A stretch of 64,000 bases of DNA from an uncultured Burkholderiales bacterium (lineage in GTDB: Bacteria > Pseudomonadota > Gammaproteobacteria > Burkholderiales > Burkholderiaceae_C). The position numbers and the translations under genes were made by a program. The stretch is taken from the NCBI GenBank assembly GCA_945952065.1, contig CAMFGY010000002.1, positions 124,001 to 188,000 on the forward strand, in the 5' to 3' direction. Below are positions 27,723 through 35,965 of this stretch, piece by piece (the first letter of the stretch is position 1; each line of letters starts with the position of its first letter). The notes beneath the pieces are model-generated. The model worked only from the letters and a program-made list of their open reading frames with translations. It searched no databases and was not told the origin of the DNA.

Positions 27723-29519
27723 ATGACAGAACCGAAAGACGGCGAGAGCTTCTTCCGCAAAGTCGCGCGCTTTGTGGCCAATCCAACCACCGATTGGGCC
27801 GAAATCAACTCCCGCCAAGATGACCCCGAAGGGGATCAGGCCAAGGCCGAACTTCGGGCCATGGTCGATCGCAAGCGCCGCAATGATTTTGTGCGCAAGC
27901 GCGAACTCGATATGCTGCGCCGCATCCGCCGTGAGGGCCTCACGCCCGAGCAATTGGCGGCCCTGGGCTCGGCGGCCTCTTCGCGCCTGGACGATGTCGA
28001 CCGCATCAGCGAGTTGAACTCCAAGATCGATCTGGGCGTGAAAGCCAAGATCGATGAGATCGAGCAGCAGATGGCGGGCGAGCATTTCCCCACCACCCAG
28101 GCCCAGCCCAAGCACCCGCAAGGTTTTTTCGAGACCAGCACGCGCCCGCAGCACTTTGCGCCGACCACCACCACCGACGCCGCAGCGCCCACCGTGATGG
28201 CCGCAGCGCCGGGCGGCCGGGTCAGCGAATTCGCCTCCGCCGAGGAGCTCGAGCGCCTGGAATCCGTGCCTCCGCCAGCAGCCGTGGTGATGGGCGCGGG
28301 CATGTCACCCTTGTCGGATGCCAAGCCCAGCGTCTTGCCGCAGCTGCCTGAAGAAGCGCCGCCGCGCGAGCTGCCGCCACTGGACATGCCGCTGAGCTTC
28401 AGCATTGCACAACGCGCGCCAGCCGCCGAGCTGCGCGAGATGGTGCACGACCCAGAGTTGGACGAAGCCGTAATCGCTTTTGCCAATGCCGACTACGACA
28501 GCTGCGAGCGCAGCATCCAGGAGCTGATACGCCCCGGCGGCCACCGCAATCTGCAGGGTGAAACCTGGCTGGTGATGTTCGATTTGTTCCGCGCCACCGG
28601 CAAGGCCGACAAATTCGAAGCCCTGGCCATCGAATACGCGCAACTCTTTGGCCTGTCAGCACCGCAGTGGTATTCCATGCCCAAGTTGGTGGCCGAGGCC
28701 GCCAAATCGGTGCGCGCGCCCATGGGCAAGTCGGGCGGCGTGAGTTGGGCCGCCCCTGAAACACTCAGCGCCGAGAGCGTGGCACTGTTGAGCAAGCGCT
28801 GCCAAAACCTGCCCATGCCCTGGGTGTTGGACTGGTCGGCGCTGCGCCAGCTCGAGGATGAAGCCTGCGAGCAGTTGCGCCAGCTTCTGCGCGGCTGGGC
28901 GGGGCAACAAATTGATATGCGCTGGATCGGTGGCGACCACCTTTTGCAGCTCTTGACCGGGCTGGCACCGGTCGGGCTGCGCGAGGTCAACCCCGCTTTG
29001 TGGATGCTGCGCCTGGAGGTCTTGCGCCTGATCAACCGCCCGGATCAGTTCGACGAAGCCGCCATTGACTACTGCGTCACCTACGAGGTCTCGCCGCCGA
29101 GCTGGGAGCGCTGCCAATGCCGGGTGCGTCTCGGCGGCAGCGGTTCCACCACCTTGGGCCCGGCCACGCACTCGATGGTGAGCGAGCAATCGACCAGCTT
29201 TCTCGAATCACAAATCACCGAACAAGGCATGCAGGAGCTCAGCGTAACGCTGGAGCTGAGCGGGCAGCTCAGTGGTGATATCTCCGAGCGCCTGAGTCAG
29301 ATGACGGCGGAAATCGGCCAGGCCACGGTCATCAACATCAGCTGCCCCAAGCTGATCCGGCTCGACTTCATGGCGGCGGGCGATTTGCTGAACTGGGTTT
29401 TGAGTCGACGCAGCGAGAACCGCAGCGTCACGTTCACCGACGCCCACCGCTTGGTGGCGCTGTTCTTTGTGGCCATGGGCATCAATGAGCATGCCAAGAT
29501 CAAGGTGCGCCAAGTCTGA
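27723..29519 (+). CDS. STAS-domain protein of unknown function
   Basis: A 598-aa cytoplasmic protein starting MTEPKDGESFFRKVARF. The N-terminal third contains an Arg-rich helical segment (DRKRRNDFVRKRELDMLRRI), followed by a Pro/Ala-rich linker. The C-terminal third is STAS-like (VINISCPKLIRLDFMAAGDLLNW, then VALFFVAMGINEHAKIKV), with a second, looser STAS-like block ahead of it. It sits between dksA and hslV with no terminator, as in other Burkholderiales. STAS domains mediate regulatory protein contacts; I cannot assign a pathway. Confidence 0.75.
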   Translation: MTEPKDGESFFRKVARFVANPTTDWAEINSRQDDPEGDQAKAELRAMVDRKRRNDFVRKRELDMLRRIRREGLTPEQLAALGSAASSRLDDVDRISELNSKIDLGVKAKIDEIEQQMAGEHFPTTQAQPKHPQGFFETSTRPQHFAPTTTTDAAAPTVMAAAPGGRVSEFASAEELERLESVPPPAAVVMGAGMSPLSDAKPSVLPQLPEEAPPRELPPLDMPLSFSIAQRAPAAELREMVHDPELDEAVIAFANADYDSCERSIQELIRPGGHRNLQGETWLVMFDLFRATGKADKFEALAIEYAQLFGLSAPQWYSMPKLVAEAAKSVRAPMGKSGGVSWAAPETLSAESVALLSKRCQNLPMPWVLDWSALRQLEDEACEQLRQLLRGWAGQQIDMRWIGGDHLLQLLTGLAPVGLREVNPALWMLRLEVLRLINRPDQFDEAAIDYCVTYEVSPPSWERCQCRVRLGGSGSTTLGPATHSMVSEQSTSFLESQITEQGMQELSVTLELSGQLSGDISERLSQMTAEIGQATVINISCPKLIRLDFMAAGDLLNWVLSRRSENRSVTFTDAHRLVALFFVAMGINEHAKIKVRQV

Positions 29520-29588
29520 GCGAGGGCGCGGCGCCCAACGCGGCTGCAGCGCTTGAAGTCGCGGTCTTCGGCCTCAGATGGAGCGGCT

Positions 29589-30137
29589 ATGGACCAACAA
29601 TCTCCGATTTTTCATGGCACGACCATTGTCAGCGTGCGCAAAGGCCAGCAAGTTGCTTTGGGCGGCGATGGCCAGGTGACGCTGGGCAATATCGTCGTCA
29701 AGGCCAGCGCGCGCAAGGTGCGCAAGCTCTACCGCGATCAAGTGCTGGCCGGCTTCGCCGGTGCCACGGCGGACGCCTTCACCCTGTTTGAGCGCTTTGA
29801 AGCCAAGCTGGAAAAGCACCAAGGCCACCTGACCCGTGCTGCCGTCGAGCTGACCAAAGACTGGCGCACCGACCGCGTGCTGCGCAAGCTTGAAGCCATG
29901 CTGATCGTGGCCGACCGCAGCGCCACCTTGATCATCACCGGCAATGGCGATGTGCTGGAGCCCGAGCATGGCATCGCCGCCATCGGCTCCGGCGGCGCCT
30001 ATGCGCAAGCGGCCGCCCGCGCCCTGCTCAAACACAGCGAGCTCAGCCCTGCCGACATCGTCAAACAGTCCCTCGAAATCGCCGGCGACCTGTGCATCTA
30101 CACCAACCACAATCACACGCTGGAGACGCTGGAATGA
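29589..30137 (+). CDS. hslV: ATP-dependent protease proteolytic subunit HslV
   Basis: Proteolytic subunit of the HslUV (ClpYQ) protease, a double hexamer. The start at ATG 29589 gives 182 aa; processing leaves the catalytic Thr of [10 protein letters not shown] near the N-terminus. Conserved blocks are [13 protein letters not shown] and [19 protein letters not shown]. Its TGA overlaps the hslU ATG (ATGA), so the subunits are coupled in translation. Confidence 0.97.
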   Translation: MDQQSPIFHGTTIVSVRKGQQVALGGDGQVTLGNIVVKASARKVRKLYRDQVLAGFAGATADAFTLFERFEAKLEKHQGHLTRAAVELTKDWRTDRVLRKLEAMLIVADRSATLIITGNGDVLEPEHGIAAIGSGGAYAQAAARALLKHSELSPADIVKQSLEIAGDLCIYTNHNHTLETLE

Positions 30138-31453
30138 GCAGCATAAGCAGCATGACCCCTCAGGAAACCGTCTCCGAACTGGATCAGCACATCGTCGGTC
30201 AAAACGCCGCCAAGCGCGCGGTGGCGATTGCCATGCGCAATCGCTGGCGTCGCCAGCAAGTCGATGACAAGCTGCGCGCCGAGATCACGCCCAAAAACAT
30301 TTTGATGATTGGGCCCACCGGTGTCGGCAAGACCGAGATCGCGCGGCGCTTGGCCCGCTTGGCCGGCGCGCCCTTCATCAAAGTGGAAGCCACCAAGTTC
30401 ACCGAGGTCGGCTATGTGGGCAAAGATGTGGATGCCATCATCCGCGACCTGATCGATGTGGCCGTCAAACAAGAGCGCGAGACGCAACTGAAGCGCCAGC
30501 GTCTGCGCGCCGAAGACGCCGCCGAAGACCGGGTCTTGGACATCCTGGTGCCCGGCAGTGACGCCGACAACACCGCGCGGCAAATCATGCGCAAGCGCTT
30601 GCGCGAAGGCAGCCTGAACGACAAAGAGATCGAACTCGATCTGCTCGACACCAAACCCAGCATGGAGATCCTCACGCCGCTGGGGCAACCGGGCATGGAA
30701 GACATGGCCGAGCAGCTCAAGAGCCTGTTTTCGCAGGTGGGTGCGGGCAAGAAAAAGACCCGCAAGCTCAGCATTGCCGAGGCCTTGAAACATCTGGTCG
30801 ACGAAGAGGCCGCCAAGCTGCTCAATGAAGACGAAATCAAGGCCAGCGCCCTGCAAGCCGCGCAGGACATGGGCATCGTCTTCATCGACGAGATCGACAA
30901 GGTCTGCTCGCGCGCTGAAACCGGCTCCGCCGAAGTGTCGCGTCAGGGCGTGCAGCGCGACCTGCTGCCCCTGGTGGAAGGCACAACCGTCAACACCAAA
31001 TACGGCATGGTCAAAACCGACCATATGCTCTTCATCGCCTCGGGGGCCTTCCATCTGGCCAAGCCCAGTGATTTGATCCCGGAGCTGCAAGGGCGCTTCC
31101 CAATCCGGGTTGAGTTGAGTTCGCTGTCGGTGGATGACTTTGAAGCCATTCTCACCAGCACCCACGCCAGCCTGGTCAAGCAGTACCAAGCCCTGTTGGC
31201 CACCGAGGGCGTGACGCTGGAATTCAGTGCCGATGGCATTCGCCGCATGGCCGAAATCGCCTTCGAGGTGAATGAGCGCACCGAGAACATCGGCGCGCGC
31301 CGCCTCGCCACGGTGATGGAGCGGCTGCTCGATGAAATCAGCTTTGACGCGCCCAAGCTGCAAGGCCAAACCGTGACCTTGGGCGCCCAGGAAGTGAACG
31401 CCAAGCTGGGTGAGTTGGCGAAGAACGAAGACTTGTCGCGCTTCATCCTCTGA
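30134..31453 (+). CDS. hslU: HslUV ATPase subunit HslU
   Basis: AAA+ unfoldase that feeds HslV. The 439 aa begin [23 protein letters not shown]. Walker A is [13 protein letters not shown], the pore motif is GYVGKD, Walker B is [10 protein letters not shown], and the C-terminal tail LSRFIL docks into HslV. The I-domain is intact, so the length is normal. Confidence 0.97.
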   Translation: MSSISSMTPQETVSELDQHIVGQNAAKRAVAIAMRNRWRRQQVDDKLRAEITPKNILMIGPTGVGKTEIARRLARLAGAPFIKVEATKFTEVGYVGKDVDAIIRDLIDVAVKQERETQLKRQRLRAEDAAEDRVLDILVPGSDADNTARQIMRKRLREGSLNDKEIELDLLDTKPSMEILTPLGQPGMEDMAEQLKSLFSQVGAGKKKTRKLSIAEALKHLVDEEAAKLLNEDEIKASALQAAQDMGIVFIDEIDKVCSRAETGSAEVSRQGVQRDLLPLVEGTTVNTKYGMVKTDHMLFIASGAFHLAKPSDLIPELQGRFPIRVELSSLSVDDFEAILTSTHASLVKQYQALLATEGVTLEFSADGIRRMAEIAFEVNERTENIGARRLATVMERLLDEISFDAPKLQGQTVTLGAQEVNAKLGELAKNEDLSRFIL

Positions 31454-31486
31454 TTTTCCAAAGGCGAACGCCCATGCCCTGCACTG

Positions 31487-31510
31487 CTTGCTTGACCCAT
31501 ATCAAGCAGG
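31487..31510 (+). terminator. Hairpin after hslU
   Basis: TGCTTGA / TCAAGCA with a 6-nt loop, extendable by two pairs, lies 34 bp after the hslU stop. There is no U-run, so it may only attenuate or protect the 3' end. Confidence 0.3.
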
Positions 31511-31541
31511 GCCTTGGCTTGCGGCCCTAGGCTTGCGCCCC

Positions 31542-32348
31542 ATGCCACACCGTCTCATGAGCACGCGAACCTGGGGATTGGCCCGCCCGCCGGCCATGAA
31601 TGCGGCCGCCTTGCGCACTGAAAAGCGCTGGCGTTGGCCGGTGTTGATCGGTCTGCTGTGCACCATCCCGGCGTTCTATATCGAGCTGCTCGAAAACCTG
31701 CCCACGCCGCTGGCGGTAGCCATCTACCTGGGTGCAGCGGCCTTGATCGTGCTGTCTCTAGGCTTGGTGGCACGGCAGGTCAGTCATCCACGGCAGTATT
31801 TGCGCAGCAATGCCATGGACCTCTTGCTGGTGGTGGGCTTGGTGGCCGCGGCCTTGCTGCCGCCCAGCTTGCATTCCGAACTGGCACTGGGTCTGCGCCT
31901 GTTCGTTGCCTTGCTGACCCTGGTGCGCATGGTTTGGGCCATCAAGTTCTGGGTCAGCCGTGGCAGCTTGGGCTATTTGCTGGCCCTGGCCATGTTGGTG
32001 CTGTTCTTTTGCGGGGTCGGCTTTTGGGCCTTGGAGCCGCGCGTCAAAACCTTGGGCGATGGCCTTTGGCTGGCCTTCACCACGGCCGCCACCGTGGGCT
32101 ATGGCGACATCGTGCCCAGCACTTCGGCGGCGAAGATTTTTTCCGTCTTCGTGGTCTTGCTGGGCTATGCGGTGCTGTCTTTGGTGACAGCGGCAATCGC
32201 CTCCTTCTGGGTCGAAAGCTCAGAGCGCCGCATGGAACAAGACATCCTGCGCGATATGCACGCGCAGCTGCGCAAGGTGCATGAAGAGTTGGCGGAAGTG
32301 AAGAGCGAACTCAAGTCCGCGCGCAACAAAGAAAACCAAGGCGTGTAG
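31542..32348 (+). CDS. Voltage-gated-like K+ channel protein
   Basis: An inner-membrane ion channel of about 268 aa. Six hydrophobic segments are visible (for example VLIGLLCTIPAFYIELL, LLLVVGLVAAALL, LLALAMLVLFFCGVGFWAL), then a pore loop with the K+ selectivity filter TVGYGD, a last helix (IFSVFVVLLGYAVLSLVTA), and a C-terminal coiled coil (LRKVHEELAEVKSELK). The S4-like segment has few regular positive charges. The start is uncertain: ATG 31542, 31557 and 31596 are all possible and none has a clear ribosome-binding site. Confidence 0.82.
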   Translation: MPHRLMSTRTWGLARPPAMNAAALRTEKRWRWPVLIGLLCTIPAFYIELLENLPTPLAVAIYLGAAALIVLSLGLVARQVSHPRQYLRSNAMDLLLVVGLVAAALLPPSLHSELALGLRLFVALLTLVRMVWAIKFWVSRGSLGYLLALAMLVLFFCGVGFWALEPRVKTLGDGLWLAFTTAATVGYGDIVPSTSAAKIFSVFVVLLGYAVLSLVTAAIASFWVESSERRMEQDILRDMHAQLRKVHEELAEVKSELKSARNKENQGV

Positions 32349-32358
32349 ACGCAGAGCC

Positions 32359-33144
32359 TCAAAGCGCCAGCCGGTGCGACTGCAGCGCCAAGATGCCGTC
32401 AAAGATCAAGGAGTCGAGCAGCTCATGCTCGATTTCCAGCGTGGGGGACACTTTCCAACCTGCGCCGCCGGTCATCAGCGTCAAGGGGACTTCGCCGGCC
32501 CGTTTGCTCAAATGCCGATGCATGCGCTCAATCGCGCCGGTGATGGCATAGGTGCCGCCGCTGGTCAGCGCGTCTGAGGTGTTGGTGGGGAATTCGCGCA
32601 CTTCGCCGGTGGGCACGCGCAATCCGGCCGTGCCGCCTTCCAGGGCGCGCAGCATGATGCCGTGGCCCGGCATGATCAGCCCGCCCAAAAACTTGCCCTC
32701 GGCATCCAAGGCATCCACGGTGACTGCGGTGCCAATCATGACCACCAGCGCCGCCCTTGGCCGCTCATACAGGCCAGACTTGCAGCGCGCCATCACCTGG
32801 GAACGCGCGCCGACCAAGGCCACAAAGCGGTCCGCCCCCAGACGCCCCGGATGGTCATAGCCATTGGTGACGCCTCCGGCATGGCTGCTGGGCACCACCC
32901 AACGCGCCGTCACATCCCACAGCTCCAGCTGTTCTTCCACCCGCCGACGCACCGCGTCACCGGCCACATTGCAACCCAAGACGCTGTGGGGCTCGGGCAA
33001 ATGCCGCCAATCACCTTCGGCCAGTTGATCGATGGTTTCCAGAAACACCGCCCCATGCGCCAGCAGCACCGCGCCGGGTTGCGGCGATGCATAAAGCGCC
33101 CATTTGAGGCGGGTGTTGCCGATGTCGATGGCCAAAAAGCTCAT
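32359..33144 (-). CDS. coaX: Type III pantothenate kinase
   Basis: First step of coenzyme A synthesis. The 261 aa are of the CoaX ASKHA fold: N-terminal phosphate motif [22 protein letters not shown], and [12 protein letters not shown] plus GGLIMPG. birA, often its neighbour, is absent here. It converges with the channel gene (10-bp gap) and is divergent from the chemoreceptor. Confidence 0.93.
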   Translation of the reverse strand: MSFLAIDIGNTRLKWALYASPQPGAVLLAHGAVFLETIDQLAEGDWRHLPEPHSVLGCNVAGDAVRRRVEEQLELWDVTARWVVPSSHAGGVTNGYDHPGRLGADRFVALVGARSQVMARCKSGLYERPRAALVVMIGTAVTVDALDAEGKFLGGLIMPGHGIMLRALEGGTAGLRVPTGEVREFPTNTSDALTSGGTYAITGAIERMHRHLSKRAGEVPLTLMTGGAGWKVSPTLEIEHELLDSLIFDGILALQSHRLAL

Positions 33145-33344
33145 GAAATCACGGGAAAGCTGTCAACTATTGCCAGCCTAACAGTTCTTTTGCGGTGAAT
33201 TGCGCCTCAGACACGCTTTCAGAGCGACGATATCTCTCGACGGGAGTCCAAAAGATCGGTCGGCCTTGACCTGCAACGCAGGCTTGGCAGTTCAAAAAAG
33301 CACGTTCGATGCTTGAACACCGGCCCCTCAAAACTGTTCCGCAC

Positions 33345-35093
33345 ATGAAGTCTCTTTCTATTTCAGCGCGCTTGTGGATGCCGGTGATCGTGTTGGCCGT
33401 GTTTGTGGTCTTGATGACCACCGTGGCCTCCAGCCGCACCCAGGGCTTGATCGCCAAAGCGCAGACGGCTCAGCATGAGCAGCAACACAAGATCGAACTG
33501 TCTCTGCGCTGGCGCGGACTGGAAGAGACCCAGGGGGCGCGCTTGGCCGCGGCCGGTGAAGCTGGTTTGTCGGAGGATGCGCGCGCCGAGGCCCAGGCCA
33601 ACGCCAGCGAGAGCGCCGACTTGCAAAAGCAGTTGGAGGCGCTCAGCCTCGACCGAGAGGAGCGCTCACGCTTTGACCAGATCAAACGCGCCCAAGAGGA
33701 CTACAAAGCGGGCAAGACCCGCCCGCAACTCAAAGCCTTGTTGGACGCGCAGCAGGCCTTCATCCAATTGCAGCTCGACCAGTCCGACCGTCTGCGGGAA
33801 GCTGCCGGCGCCGAGCGCATGCGCACCGTTTGGATGGTGGCCTTGGTGATGGGCCTGATCGTCGCAGGCCTGGCCATTGCGACGCGCTTTCTGGTGAAGT
33901 CCATCAGCCAGCCTTTGCATCTGCTGGCCCAGCAGGTTGAGCGCATTGGCAGCGGCGACTTCAGCAGCCCCATCGTGCAAGACCGCCACGATGAAATCGG
34001 CGCCATGCAGACCGCCCTGGGCGCCATGCAAGATGCGCTCAACCGGGTGGTGTCTGAGGTGCGGCGCAGCGCCGACAGCATCCAAACCGCCAGCACCGAA
34101 ATCGCCTCCGGCAACCTCGACCTGAGCCAACGCACCGAGCAAACCGCCTCGAACTTGCAGCAAGCCGCCAGTGCCATGGGCCAACTCACCGGCGCCGTGC
34201 ATCAAAGCGCCGACAGCGCCTCCACCGCCAATCAACTCGCCAGCACCGCGGCCCAAGTGGCGCAGCGTGGCGGCGAGGTGGTGGGTCAGGTGGTGGCCAC
34301 CATGGAAGAAATCAACAGCAGCTCCAAGCGCATCAACGACATCATCGGCGTGATCGACGGCATCGCATTCCAGACCAATATCTTGGCCTTGAATGCCGCC
34401 GTGGAGGCCGCGCGGGCGGGCGAACAAGGCCGCGGCTTTGCGGTGGTGGCCAGCGAGGTGCGCTCCTTGGCGCAGCGCTCCGCCGAGGCCGCCAAGGAAA
34501 TCAAGGCCTTGATTGGCGTCAGCGTGGACAAGGTCGAAGCCGGTGCACGCCTGGTGCAAGACGCGGGCAGCACCATGGGCGAGATCGTCTCCAGTGTCGG
34601 CAAGGTCACCGACATCATCGGAGAGATCCGTGCCAGCACGGTGGAGCAAAGCAGCGGCATCAGCAGCGTCAACAGCTCCGTCGGCCAGCTCGACCAAATG
34701 ACGCAGCAAAACGCGGCCTTGGTGGAAGAGAGTGCCGCAGCGGCCGAGTCGTTGCGAGAGCAGGCCGCCAAGTTGGCCCGTTTGGTCAGCGAGTTCAAGC
34801 TGCAAAGCGCGGGCTCCGAGCGCCATGCGGGTGCCAGCCTGAAGGCTGCGCCCACGCGTTTTGACAAAGCCCCGTCGGCGGGCTTGGCCGCGACCTTGCC
34901 CAAGCCCCGGGCCGCGGCAGCAAGCCCCGCAGCCTCTCGCCCAGGGCCTACAGCAGCCCCAAGCGCCCGAGCCGCGAGCCTGGCGCCCGCATCCAACGCG
35001 CCCGCCGCATCTGCCCAAAAAGCGCCGCGTGCCGCCGTGGCCACCAGCGCCCAGGCTAGCGCCGGTGACGACGGCGAATGGGAGACTTTCTGA
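33345..35093 (+). CDS. Methyl-accepting chemotaxis protein with CheR-tether tail
   Basis: A 582-aa chemoreceptor. TM1 (about 10-30, [17 protein letters not shown]) and TM2 (about 162-185, [16 protein letters not shown]) flank a periplasmic four-helix-type sensor. A HAMP domain, and then a signalling hairpin with the conserved tip [37 protein letters not shown] (only its ends are diagnostic: [18 protein letters not shown]), follow. A long Ala/Pro-rich linker leads to the C-terminal EWETF, matching the NWETF pentapeptide that tethers CheR/CheB in E. coli Tar/Tsr. The ligand is unknown. Confidence 0.92.
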   Translation: MKSLSISARLWMPVIVLAVFVVLMTTVASSRTQGLIAKAQTAQHEQQHKIELSLRWRGLEETQGARLAAAGEAGLSEDARAEAQANASESADLQKQLEALSLDREERSRFDQIKRAQEDYKAGKTRPQLKALLDAQQAFIQLQLDQSDRLREAAGAERMRTVWMVALVMGLIVAGLAIATRFLVKSISQPLHLLAQQVERIGSGDFSSPIVQDRHDEIGAMQTALGAMQDALNRVVSEVRRSADSIQTASTEIASGNLDLSQRTEQTASNLQQAASAMGQLTGAVHQSADSASTANQLASTAAQVAQRGGEVVGQVVATMEEINSSSKRINDIIGVIDGIAFQTNILALNAAVEAARAGEQGRGFAVVASEVRSLAQRSAEAAKEIKALIGVSVDKVEAGARLVQDAGSTMGEIVSSVGKVTDIIGEIRASTVEQSSGISSVNSSVGQLDQMTQQNAALVEESAAAAESLREQAAKLARLVSEFKLQSAGSERHAGASLKAAPTRFDKAPSAGLAATLPKPRAAAASPAASRPGPTAAPSARAASLAPASNAPAASAQKAPRAAVATSAQASAGDDGEWETF

Positions 35094-35176
35094 ACCGGGC
35101 GTCCTGCTCAGCCGCAAGCGCTGAGCGACCCGGAACGCTTCCGCCACCAGCCTCCGCCATTAGCCTCCGCCATTAG

Positions 35177-35965
35177 TCAGGCCCTCGCGCAAGCCAGACT
35201 GAGCTCGCGCAAGCCCTGGGCCTGAGACACCACCTGGCCGATGACCAAGATGGCCGGGCTGCACAGGGCCTGGGCCTGCAATTGGGCAGCGAGCTCGCCC
35301 AAGGTGCACAGGAGCTGGCTTTGCTGCGGCGTGTGCGCCGAGGCAATGGCGGCGGCCGGCGTCTCGGCACTCAAGCCTGCCGCCATCAAGCTCGCGGTCA
35401 GGGCTTCGACGCGTGCCAAGCCCATATAGATGACCAAGGTCAGCCCGCTGCGGGCCAGCGCGGCCCAGTCAGGCCCCTCCCCCGGCCCGGCCTCGGCACG
35501 GCTGTGCCCGGTCACAAAGGCCACGCCCGGCGCATGGCGACGGTCGGTGACGGGGATGCCAATGCTGGCCGGTGCGGCCATGCCGGCCGTGATGCCGCTG
35601 ACCACCTCGACCTCCAGGCCCGCTGCGCGCAAGGCGTCCACTTCTTCGGCGCCGCGGCCGAACATAAAGGGGTCGCCGCCCTTCAGGCGAAGCACCCGCG
35701 CACCGCTGCGCGCCTCGCGAATCATCAACTCATGAATGAAGCGCTGTGGCACCGACACGCAGCCCCCGCGCTTGCCCACGTACAACAAGCGCGCCTGCGG
35801 CGAGGCCAAGGCCAAGACCCGCGGGTCCACCAGGTCATCGCAAAGAATCACCTCGGCCGCTTGAATCCGCTTCAAGGCCCTGAGCGTGAGCAAGTCCGGG
35901 TCGCCCGGCCCCGCCCCCACCAAGCTGACCGGGTGCAAATAGACAGAAGGCTTGGAGGGCTTCAT
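35177..35965 (-). CDS. cobA: Uroporphyrinogen-III C-methyltransferase (SUMT)
   Basis: Makes precorrin-2 from uroporphyrinogen III using SAM, the entry to sirohaem, the cofactor of NirB. The 262 aa start at ATG 35965; motifs are VSLVGAGPGDPDLLTL, GGDPFMFGRGAEE and SGITAGMAAPASIGIP. It lacks the CysG dehydrogenase/chelatase half, so those steps must be encoded elsewhere. Its ATG overlaps the nasA stop by 4 bp (ATGA), tying cofactor supply to the reductases. Confidence 0.95.
   Translation of the reverse strand: MKPSKPSVYLHPVSLVGAGPGDPDLLTLRALKRIQAAEVILCDDLVDPRVLALASPQARLLYVGKRGGCVSVPQRFIHELMIREARSGARVLRLKGGDPFMFGRGAEEVDALRAAGLEVEVVSGITAGMAAPASIGIPVTDRRHAPGVAFVTGHSRAEAGPGEGPDWAALARSGLTLVIYMGLARVEALTASLMAAGLSAETPAAAIASAHTPQQSQLLCTLGELAAQLQAQALCSPAILVIGQVVSQAQGLRELSLACARA

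Noticed and set aside
35140-35176. Short tandem repeat AGCCTCCGCCATT between the chemoreceptor and cobA
   Set aside because: Two imperfect 13-bp copies only; likely local slippage with no sign of function or of a CRISPR array.
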